Source: Spongilla lacustris
Taxonomy: Eukaryota > Porifera > Demospongiae > Spongillida > Spongillidae
NCBI GenBank assembly: GCA_949361645.1
Contig: OX442415.1
Coordinates: 12,351,241-12,415,240, forward strand
Direction: 5' to 3'
Length of the DNA: 64,000 bases
The notes beneath the pieces were generated by a model, which was not told the DNA's origin, made no database searches, and saw only the letters and a program-made list of their open reading frames with translations. Within the stretch, counting starts at the first letter, position 1. Each line of letters starts with the position of its first letter. Below are positions 24,801-36,800 of this stretch, one piece after another. The position numbers and the translations under genes are program-made.

Positions 24801-27800
24801 GATGAGAGATTTCATCTCTCTTGAGAACATCAAACTAAAGTAATCAATCTCTGTACGTGTTACTTCACGTGTCACTTCAATCGGGGAATCACACTTAATG
24901 TATCTACAATATTCCTAGGGTTAACAACATCTAAAGCAGGGTCAAGCCACCACACTCAATTTCCGACAGTGACATTGTCTTCTCCGCTAAACTCACGTTC
25001 TTGAGAGACCTCTTCCATTTCATCTGATGACTGTTTGGTGTCATCTGATGATTCTTCTGTAGTATCAGATTCCTCCCTATCGTCTATCTCATCTGGTGTA
25101 GATAGAACCTTCGACATATCACTCTATCTAGCGCATTTTGGCACGAGCCTGTCTTGATCGTCTTTAATAATAGAATTTTGCACCCCATATTCCCCTATCA
25201 CATGGGGATGAAAGGTGGTCCATTCCACTCGAAATATACGCTTCCTTCCAAGACTAAGATTTTTCCTTCTACTACACTTCCAACCAAAATGTATCAGTCA
25301 TTAATGTCTATTCTACCAACTGTTCTACATGTAGGACAAGTGTCCTACACTGCCCAACACTGTACATTGTATAGAAAAATACACAAATTTCTTAGTTTTA
25401 ATTGAAAGTAATTTTATTTTAGGTTACATTAATGGTTGCACAAGTCTTAGAGTCCTCCAAATCATTCCTAAAGTGCTTCTGTCAAAAAAAAATTACGAAC
25501 TCAAAATCTTGAAACTGTGGGTCTTTTGCAGTAGCGGTTTTGTACACGTAATTTGTATACCTTTGCGCACTTTATTTTCCAAATTCAATTCATTGTACCA
25601 CTAGTACTTTTACTCGTATGACAGGCAGTGTATAAAAACAATGTCCAAGCAATTTTCAGTTGGAAATTGCATTGCAATGGAAACATCATTAACATTACGG
25701 GAGCCAGCTGCAGTAGGCAGCTTACTGTTCAGTGAGAAGATGGTACTGTGCAACAATGCACGACACGAAGATTGCTGACAAGACAGGCTCAGTTAACAAC
25801 TGTTTGAATTCACCACCTCCGTCACCAGAAAACAATCTGATTGCAAGATGAGGTAAGTTACTCGTTTAATCACTTGTATAAGTGCCAAAATGCCATCATT
25901 AAATGCCTACATGTAACTCCAATCATAGTAACAGCGATGATGATGGAAGTGATGAAGAAGTAATGGAAGATTGGAACAGGAGACTGAGCAAAGAATGGAG
26001 CAAGATGATGGCCCTCCCAGTGATTTAGACCCAGCTCTCTGCCCTCGCAGACAGCTTTGGACAGTAATTGATCACATAACTGTTGATGTTGCATCACAAT
26101 CATTGCATCTAAGGCCAAGCTTTCTGTTTACTAAAGATGTTCTTTCTAAAATGTACCCTATGCAGAAAGTGTCCCAAATGTTAGATTTTACTAATGCACA
26201 GCTCATGTACCAGCAGGATCGTGCACTTAGTAAAGGAGAATTTCTGAAATGGCTAGGAATTCGCCTTACTATGATTTCTGAGCCCAAATGAGGCTCTCTG
26301 AATGAGTATTGGAAAACAGCACAAGAACAAGGCACCATATACATGCCCAGCAATTATTCAACACGCATCAAAATGTCCAGGAATAGATTTACTGACATTT
26401 TACCTTGTTTACGTTTAGCTCCAGCATGAAGTATGTTAGGGTAAGGGTAAGGGTTAGGGTTAGTGCTATGTATGTATGTATGTATGTGTGTGTGTGTGTG
26501 TATGTGTGTGTATGTATGTATGTATGTATGGATGGATGTATGGATGGATGTATGGGTAGGAGGTGGGTGGGTGGATGGGTGGATGGATAGATGCATGGAT
26601 GCATGCATGCATGTATGTATGTAAGTGCTTGTAATTCTCACGTAGTGATAATTTTGCATTCTTTCAGGACGCTTGGCAGCCAATTCGATCATTTATAGAT
26701 GTTTTTAACCAGACAAGGGAAGAGAAGATAAAACTAAGGTCGCTTTCTTGTAGTGGATGAATTCATGAGTGCGTGGAGAGGTGAAGATGGAAAGTAATCA
26801 GCAGATGGACTTCCACATGTGACCAAGATCAAGAGAAAGCCAGAAGGTGTTGGAGCTGAACTGAAGTCAGTATGCTGTGGTCAATCTGGTGTGCTTCTGC
26901 AACTTGATATTATGGAAGGGAAAGATCGTCAACATTAGAAGTTGTTTGAACACGAGTTTGGAGCTGGCAGGCCTACTGCAGTCACTTTACGATTGACGCA
27001 TTCATATTTTGGAACTGGACGTAATATTATAGCAAATAGTGCTTTCTCTTCTGTAAAAACCAATATTGCACTGAAGCAGCATGGTTTGTACTTCATGGGT
27101 TTAGTAACGTTGGCTCATAAGCAATATCCCAAGGTGTGGCTGAATGATTGGGCTAGTGGCAAGTACAATGGAGGTGAAAAGTCAGCTCGTGGAAGTCATG
27201 TTGTGTAGGAAGCAACAGACACCTGTTGTGAAAATTTTTATGCTATTGGTTGGGCCGAAAAGAAGCCTAAATTTATTGTATGCAATACTGGTACTATACG
27301 AGAAGCAGTGGACTGTGTGCATATTAGCACGAGGAAAGAGATTGTAAATGGGGACTATGTTACTGTATCATATGAAAAATGAATAATACGCTGTCAAGCA
27401 ATTGAACAATTTTATCGTCATTTTGGAGCTATAGATCGACATGACCATTTGCGGCAGGGATCATTGAAAGTGGAACAATTGTGGTGCACAAAAACCTGGT
27501 GGCACAGGCAGTTTGGCTGGAATGATTGTTACAGATGCATATCTTGCTTACAAGTTTGAGCAGAGTGAACTCCAAATGGGATTAGATGAAGTAGACTTCA
27601 CCACATTTATTGGACAGCTTGCTTATGAATTGATTAATAATGAATTTCTGGATTCTGAAGAGCGCCATGCGAGGCGGGATATAGATAACATAAGCATATG
27701 TAATAGCACACCTATTCATTGCCTTTATCCTCTTACTTCTTCATGCATGCAGGCTGTACATAAATGCTTATTGTTGAGTTCATTACCACACACCCCAGGA

Positions 27801-30800
27801 GACTACTGGGAAATGCTAATATTGTTGCAATACATATGTGCTGTTATTATTGTTTGCAGTGATAGAGCCTCACACAGAATTGTAGCTTTGTGTAATCCAG
27901 GGAAACAAACATACTTTGAAGAGCATCTGAATTTGTTCAAGTAATACTATTGCATATATTCATGACTTTGACATGTTCCTCTTTTTTTCTTGATTATCTT
28001 TGTGCTGGTCAAAAGCACCTTATCACTCCTGGTGCAACCCAGTTGAAATTCATGGCAGTACTGAACGAAGGGCTTCAATGTGTGGAATTAGCTAGGGAGA
28101 AGATGCCAGAAGAATATGAAAAGGAAGCAGCAAAGTGTAATAATCTGACTCAACTGAGGAAACTTGCTGAGAGAAATGACCAGTTTGTGGGAGCTGTGTA
28201 AGATTTCCTTTCGCCAGTCAAGATTTTACTATACCGCATTTTTTATCACCTACAGTTGAAAAACAAGCCATTTCAAACATCTGCCTCAAGACATTTTTAA
28301 TCCCATCAAGCATCTACCATTCCCTGTACCAATGGATGATGGACACTGTCTACCGCCCCTTCTCAACTGTTTTGGGAACAAATAAGAATGCAGACCATTT
28401 TTGAAAGGAAAAGCATCCAGTACCAAGGTTAAGAGCCTTCCATTCTATGCAAGTGTTCAGCCTGCCAAAAATGCCCAGCTGATGGTGCAATGTGAAGAAT
28501 GTAACATGTGGAGGCTTGTGTACTCTAAATATAAGCTCACTGTAGCAAAACAGCATCAACTCCAACTACTTCTGGATGACCATTCGTATTCTTGTGGGGC
28601 CAGACTAGAAGATTTACATCTTGGAGATGAATACAAGGATGTAGAGATCAGAGGTCATGCTTGTAGAGATGTTATTGAAAAACTTTACTATTCGGCAGGA
28701 TTTGATCCCATTATTTGATGTGTGTATATGTTGTGGTTTGAGTGATTGCATAATAAACCACCCGCCCGCATGCCTTATATATCCTATTGTAATTGGGAAA
28801 CAACCTTTCATATTGGAGTGGCCTAAACTCAAACCTAGTCCAGGAGTGCTCAAAGTTTTCCACACTTATCTCGGGAAGCGCTAAACTATGGATTGCGGTT
28901 GCCATATCCCATTGCTGCCACCATTGTAATGAGACAAATACTTAATCTTCAATAGCAAGTATATAAAATGCACATCTTATACATCTATAATTATAGCTAC
29001 GAATTTTCGGGAACAGGCAGGCTTAAACTTGCACTGGAGTGCTGACTGACCAGCTGACTAATTAAGGTGATGATGATCTGACCAGTCATTACTTATATGA
29101 AACCAAATTGCCCCATCACAAGGCCCTAGACCTATCTCAACATCAATGTACATTGATGCACAAAATCTATTTGGGTTAATTTCATTAGTTGGTGAGGTTG
29201 GTCACGTTCATCGCATCCAGCATCATGGGGTCATTAAGAGGGATAAGATGTCCCACAAGACTGAGGATAATCCAATGGGCCATCACACAGTATTTGTTTA
29301 AAAAGGGGGATGGATTTTAGTCCAACATTCTACACTTTCAGATTTATAAGATAATAATAATGAAAGGAATTTCTTATCATATCCATAGTACCTCCTGATA
29401 GCGGAGGTGCATTGCAGTTTCTGTGGATTGAAAGTTCATGTGGATTGATAGTATTACTAGAGATTACACAAGCTGATTGCTTTGCATTTTTCCAGTGTAA
29501 TGTTTGGGGTTTCAGCCAGTCCTTTTCTACTGAATGCAACATTGAAACGTCACCTTAAACAGTACTTGGAGCAAGATTCGGAATTCGTTCATAAGATTCA
29601 GCAATCTATCCATGTTGATAACATTGTAGGCCTATGTAGCAGAGATGATTTAGACCAGTCATTTGAATTATACTGCAGCGCAAAATCCAGACTAGCTGAG
29701 GGTGGGTTCAATTCTTGTCCAGTTCAGCATGACAACAAGCACGTATTGATCAGCAAGAGCAGAACTTGCCTCATCCTAATTCAAATTCAGGGGTATTGGA
29801 AGTTGATCAATCTTAAGCAAAAATATATCTTGGTCACACAGTGGCCCACTCAGATGAATATATAGTGCTTGGGGCATCCTAGAACTATATTACAAGCTCA
29901 TTTGTGACATCATTGCAGCAGCTAAGAAAGTGTCTCCCATGAAACGAAATGTTGTGAGTGTTCTTTTGCGATTCCATGACCTTATCAGGGTAGTATCACT
30001 TATCACAGTATGGCTGAAAGTTTTTTGAACACCAATTGTGTAAGGCGAAGATACTACTTAATGGTCTTCTCAGTGTGAAATGGAATTCATACAAGATAGT
30101 CTACAAGTGCAACCACTGTCAATTCCACACTCTATGTTCAATGGAATACACAAACTTTGCCAGCTTTATGGTTTCTGTGATGCATCAATATACCAAACAT
30201 CTAGGCTCCCCCTCACTATGCCACTGGATTGCAGGTTATTTCTGCACCTCAACCCTATGCTCAAAGTGCAGCCTTTACCAAAGTTAGGTCTTATACTGGT
30301 ACCTGATAAAGCACAAGTCATTTTAAAATGGTGGCTGGGCCTTCCTTGACAACTGGTAGCACTCCATGCCCACTTTACTCCAGACCACAATGGGAGCGCT
30401 ATAAGCTCCCCCATTGGGGTTTGGAGTGAAGCACCAGAAGCTTTGCAAGTTCCGCATTATACAGCTTCTGAAAGATAAGGAATTTCATTCATTTCATGCC
30501 TTCTTTGCCGTATTCAATTGAAATAATGCCTTCCAGTTGCGCAAATTGCGCATGTGCATGTGCATTTATATTTTAGTTTTGGTTTTGACATGACCGGGTC
30601 AGCAAATGTGTAATGCTAATGTAACTAATTTTGGCTTCATTGCAGTGGGTTGAGAAATGACATTTATTTTCGTTCTGATTTTGCATACTTGTCCATAAAA
30701 ACTATAATTCAACCCATAGTGCTTTGAGATGCATATTAGATACTTTTCAGTGAGGAGATTGCTCTATCAACACCACTAGATGTTACCAAAGTCAAATGCA

Positions 30801-33800
30801 GATGACTTATTTTAGTAATGTTCGGATACATCCTCCTTTGTTGCCACTGTATCCTGTTCACTCTCAATCTGTCAGCTTTGGTGTGTTTGGCTAGATGATA
30901 CGAACTACATGCTTGTGTACCTTTTGTATTCGAGAACATCTCATTCTACATTGACTGTAGTCTCAATTATATACATGTAGCTATAGCTGAGCCCAAAACG
31001 CATCACAAACGCATGCCTTGTGATGGTCGATGCCCGGCAAGATAACAAAGAGCGTGCCAACTCCCAAGTGTTTGGAATGGTCTACCTCCTATTAAGCGAT
31101 ATGCATGTATTAATTAAATCCATATTTAGGATTGGGCTTTAATGGGTGGCGTATGCCCCTTTCGCCCCCAGGCAACCATTCCCACTCATTTTTCTCCAGA
31201 GAGATGTCCATTGCACTTGAGCAAGTCAATGCTGCCTCTGCATTGGGTGCCACAAAATAGCGTGTAATTTATATAGCATCCCAATATATTTGTATATAAA
31301 TAAAATTATAATACACAAAAAAGTTTAACGATGTACAAATTTGTTAATTTATTTACAGTGTTAGAATTATGCTTTAGTTTGGTGATCTGAACTAGCACAA
31401 TGGATGCTGTCAAAGGACACACTGCTACACAAAAAATAAATATATAATAAAAATAAAATAATTTGTTTGCCAAAGCTCACAATATCTCTATAGTATGTGA
31501 TCAAGTTGTGCACAATTGTACTCAGATAACTTACTTTTGACTTCAATGCTTCATGATCTCTTTTCTCTTGATTGAGGTTATCTCGATACCTTAAAACCTA
31601 ATTAGAGTAAGACCAAAATTAAGCTACATGAAGCTGCATATAAAAGTACAATGAATAAACCACACCTGCTGGAATAGATGTGCCTCTGTTTGCTGCAGTA
31701 CTTTAATGCGTTCTGCTTGCTCTTGTGATTTATTCTCTGCCTAGGGAATGTTGTAAGCAATCCAATAATACTAGTGTAGTAATAAGAACAGTATTTAATT
31801 ACATACATGTACATGCAAGTTACCAAGCAATGATACTCACATTTACCGTATGTAGGAAACAATATTAGATATACATGTAGCAGTTAAGGGAATATATGGG
31901 ACAGTTTCCACGAAAATGTCTCCTCATTTAAAAATCATAATTAATTTTGTGGTTCTAAAGAACATATATGGTCGGCTGAGTTTGCTGCATGTCCAGGCCA
32001 ATACAGCAGCTATTCTGAGTAGGACCCACTTCTCCATGGCTATGTAGCATAGCCAGAGAGTTCCAGCCACATCTGTTAGACTATTAATCATGTATGTATA
32101 TTCTGTAGCTTAATTATCATACAATTAAAATTTTAAATATAATAATATAGCCATCAGTACCAAAAGGTGACACATTGAAGAAGAGGGATAGCTCAGCAAT
32201 ATCATTATCTCAGAATGTTCTCTTTGGTAAGGCTTGTCAAGTTCTGGGGTCACCTACATGGAGAAGCACTTAATAATGATGAAACTTGGAGTCTTTTACT
32301 TTCCAAACATCCTGAGTGTGATTGTTCTTCTGTTCCCACCTTGCCACCTGTGGATATTGGTATCCCACCTGATTTTAATCTGACAGCGATTCTTATGTCT
32401 TTCCTAAAGTTAACAGCAGCAGGACTTTCTGGTATACGCATCCAACATATCATAGATACATCAGAGGTGCTGCAACAGACACCCATCCTCCAATCACTAA
32501 AGGGTGTCATCAACCTTCTTGCTGCTGGTGAGGTTTGCTAGTAGCATCATGGATATTCGTCCGATTGCTCTAGGAGAAAGCTTATGTCGTTTGATGGGTA
32601 AATGTCTTTGCTGTAGTTACGACAAAGGCAGCAAAGTTCTTCAAACCATTTCAGTTTGGAGTCGCTTGTTCTTTTGGAGCAGAAAAAATCGCACATGGTT
32701 TGAGAGCATGTATTGCGAACCACTGGCTTGATGATGATTTAATTTGTGCTTCTGAAGGTGGACATGAAGTATGCTTTCAACATGGTCTCACGTCAGGCTC
32801 TGCTCTCTGAGTGTAGCACTGACTTCCCTGAGCTTCTTCCATGGGCCAGTTTGGTGATATAGCCAGCATCCCATTCTGTGGCACCTTAGGTCACCTGCGT
32901 TCGGAGAAAGGGGTTCAGCAGGGTGCGCCCTCTATTATTCTCCCTGGTTCTGAACATCCTGGCGTCCAAAATCACATCCAGTGGAGTTTGCCTGGTATCT
33001 GGATGATGGTGTGTTAGCAGGTCCCAGATCATCAGTTCTCAGAGCCCTCACTATTATTCAAGATCAAGGGCCTTCTCTGGGTCTCATCATAAACATCCCT
33101 ATGTATGAGTTCTTGAGCCATAGTGATAATAGCTCATTTCCACCAACAATGAAAGGATCCAACTGTCCCAATTTGGGTATTCTGGGCATTCGCATTGGTG
33201 ACTAAGCATTCTGTTCTGCCTTCATTTCAGGGAAGCATGGGGAGGCTAAAGCTATGTTGCTGCAATTTGAAGAAGTTGGATCAGCTGATCCACATGTTGC
33301 ATTTTCACTTCTTTGTCAATGTGCAGGTTTCTGCAAGATGGCTCACCTTGCCCGTGGTACTCCACCCTCCCAAGCTATAAGGCCTTTGATCTTGATATCC
33401 ACAGTTGCTTCTCACGATGCACTGCGGTTTGAAATATCTGATCAGTCCTGACAGCAGGCAGAGCTCGGTTTGAGTATGGGTGGCCTTGGTTTACGCTCTA
33501 TTTCCCGTCACTCACCAGCAGCATACATTGCATCCCTGAGCACTTCTGGCTTTAGTACGTCCTCTTAACAACACCTTAAACAAGCAGTAGATGCATTCAA
33601 CTCCCTTGTTTCAACTTCTGTTGCAATCTGTGTAGAGGATGTGTTGACATCACCCTTCCACCAATAGATGCTACCCATAAAAGTGGATAACCACCTTTTC
33701 AATCTGCTCTTAGAGAACTCCTCCCTCGCAGATAGAGCTCACCTGATTTCAGTCTCCTCCCCACATGCTGCCTCATGGATCTCAGTTATACCTTCTGAGG

Positions 33801-36800
33801 GGTTTGGCCTGCATTTGCAGCCATCAGAATTTCAGGTAGCCATCAAGTGGTGGCTGGGCCTTGACACCTCTAGTGGTGCTATGTGTAGGGAGTGTTCTCA
33901 ATCCCCTTGGCCATCACGCTCTGTTGTCTCCCACCAAGACACACTAGCGGAGGCCTGTCGCTGGGCCCACTTGAGTGTTAAGGAAGCAACCTCACCTTTG
34001 ACCTCACCCTTGACCGTAGCCACTCCTGCCCAGCTGACATTCGGGTACCCAACTGGTCTGTGGGCAAGCCAGCGGAATTTGAACTACATGTATCTGTGAC
34101 CTCATTGCTCAATTCAAACCTTTTGTTGGAAGCGGGACTCACAGCTGGTGCAGGTGCCAGAACTACTAAGCTGAGGAAGCATGAGGCAAATGATGGAAAG
34201 TGCAGGGGGCTCAGGTGGTATGATGCTTGTGGTGCTGAAGCCATGGAGTTATTGCCTTTGAGGTTATACAACACTTGGTTCCCGCATTTCGTCCCCTTGT
34301 AGTCGATGTAATGGAGTAAATGCATGCTGCAAGTTTTGTGCATGTGCCAAGGTGAATAGACTGTGCACCAGTTGCCTCCCATTGAAACATGCTTGCTGCA
34401 AAATGCAACTGCGAAGTCAGTACCACTTTCTTATTCTTCCACACCATCGGTATCAACCACAAAGCCGCCTATGTTGCCTTTGCCTCTCACATGTGCAGCT
34501 GCAATCTACAAAGGTGAATGAACACCCCAAATTATTTGCTGTCCCCTGAATCTTGCACTGCATCCTCAAAACAGCCTTCCGAAGAACCTCCCAGAGACTA
34601 GCGCGATGCCGTCATGCTGCAAGTGCAATGGCTCCAGGGCCAGCTGCGTTTCATGCAAGTGCTGTCAGGGTAACCACACTTGTGTGAACTGCAGCGGGGA
34701 AAATGTGTAAACATGCTGAACATTCTCCCTCGCACTTCACCTCAAGTTATTAATCTGAGCAGTTTGGGCATTCTTGCTGAAAGACCATATCAACCTTCAT
34801 CCTCCATTGCATCCCAAGAACCCAACCAAGCTGCCAATACTGTCCAGGAGTTTGATAAACCCTGGCTGCACAGAGTGGTGTTGTCCACGGATGCAAGGAG
34901 CGTATTGCCCCACCAATGTGGAAAAACCACCACACAAAGCATCCTCCCAGGATCTGTTCCAGAAGGCTGGCTCAGCCAAAACAACACTATCATCTGTTCT
35001 CACTGTTATCACTTAGGTGCCTCTTCACATCTCCAATTACATCATGGGAAATGCCCACTGAAACCTGCAAGCACTGGTGTACAACAAAGTCAAGATAATT
35101 CATTCAATGCTGATGTCACAACCCAGCTACATGTACCTTCCTTTGAGGATGTGTGCCTTCTTCATTGCAGTACCATCTGACACATCCCTGTTAAATCCAG
35201 GCCAGCATTTGCAGGTGTTTTAACGTCAGCACTCCATTCAATTTTACACAAAAACAGTGAGGAGGCTTGGTAGAAATTTTTTATGCTTCCGAAATGTGTT
35301 CTTGTGGCTCCCAAATGGTGGTGACATCACTACAAGTCACTCATCTTCAACCACCTCTGTGATTTATGGTCCAAAGGCCAGTTTGGATTCCTCTGGGAGC
35401 TTGCATCTCAGCAAGTGCCATCTAGAACCCGTCAAGTTCATACAAGTGGCCCAGATCACAACATTCGCTTAGCCATTAGGTTGGCAAAGGATGGTTTGTA
35501 TGGAAAAGCTTGCCAAATTTTATCATCATCAGGGGTTGCACCCAATAATGTTACCACCTGGCAGCTATTGTTGGCAAAACATCCTAAAGGCACACCTCCA
35601 GTATGCTATCCTCCCCAATAACTTTGACATTCTATCCATCCTGAGGACTTTTACCAAATCCACAGCTTGTGGTCCCTCTGGATTAAGTAGTCAGTTTTGT
35701 GCACTTTTTGATTCCTCTTCATTGCCAAATAGGGCGCAGCTACTATCAGTCGCATCCCCTCATGCTGCTTCTTGGCTTTTTGTTGTGCCATCTCCAGGAC
35801 TCAACCTCCATCTAGAATCTGCAGAGTTCCAAACAGCAATGAAATGGTGGCTTGGGATTGACCAGTTCAGTGGGGAGAAATGCCCATGTTGTCATACTCT
35901 GTCATTGGATCCCTTGGGTCATGATGCACTAACTTGTCGGTATAATGGAGATGCGGTCTCTCGCCACAATAGGCTTCAGGATGCTTTTTTTGTCTTGTAG
36001 GCAAGCTGGTATTACATGGTACCCAAATGGAAGTTGGAAGTAGTTTGGGTCATGATGCTCGAAGTACAAGGCTGGCTGACGTGCTTGTTCCAAATTGGGT
36101 TCTGACTGGGAAAACCTGCAGCTTTCAACATCTATGCTTACTCCAACCACTCTACATGAAGCGTCAACAGCTCAGGTGGCTGAAAACAGGAAACATGCCA
36201 GCAATGATGCTAAGTGCTCGGAGCAGGGGTGGGTGTGCATGCCTTTGCCAGTCGAGCTTTATGGTTGTTGGGGCCCTGAAGCACAGACCAACTTTTCTCA
36301 ACTTACTGGCACCTTGCAATTACATCAAATGGTTGCTAGTCCCAGGCCACTTCTGCTCTTTATGGCAGATTAAACAGATTGAATGCCAGAGCTCTGTTGT
36401 CCTGTTCATTGGCAACTGGCTGTTAGTCTCATCACCAATGTATTGATTTCTGTTAAGTAAATGTAGCTTAAAAGTGTAAAAATGTTGTGGATGTTCATTT
36501 ACCTGTTTCAATTTCATAATAATAATAATAATAATAATAATTGCCTTAAGAATGGACAATGATACAATTAGAGAGGCAGTTGGTCTCCGCCTTGGAGTAG
36601 CTCTATGTAGCCCACATTCTTGCCAGCATTGTGCATGGTGCAGCAGTTGACCAGTCTGGTCTTCATGGTCTCAGCTGTCAGTTTAGTACTGGTCATCATT
36701 ATCGTCATGCTGCTCTAAATGAAATTATCCATCAAGCGCTAACCACCTCCCACATCCCATCAGTTCTAGAACCCACAGGCCTAGACCGCTCTGATGGGAA

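Larger units (their letters stand above)
25757..27710 (+). pseudogene. piggyBac-like transposase relic (plus strand) with introns
   Basis: A second, distinct piggyBac-type protein in the opposite direction. A short first exon probably ends at a donor 'gtaagt' (25853), with acceptor 'caatcatag' giving [16 protein letters not shown]. Downstream blocks are [18 protein letters not shown], then (after a 26.4-26.66 kb interruption) [24 protein letters not shown] with the first Asp (26756), [52 protein letters not shown] and [12 protein letters not shown]. The second catalytic Asp position is Asn (27035). Multiple stops and shifts make it inactive. Confidence 0.75.
22800..29096 (-). mobile_element. 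Ty3/gypsy relic (minus strand) with a large internal replacement
   Basis: Read on the minus strand: an LTR-like end at about 29096-29050, the first gag codons (28905-28825), then foreign DNA with piggyBac-like relics, then the integrase C-terminal half (about 23665-22850) and a second LTR-like end at about 22850-22805. Both LTR ends share 'gtaatgactggtc' and 'gatcatcatcacc' on the minus strand. Gag downstream of its N-terminus, protease, RT and RNase H are absent. Confidence 0.55.

Noticed and set aside
26389..26692. Tyr/His/Thr-rich ORFs near the telomere-like run
   Set aside because: Products of the TATG/GATG microsatellite.
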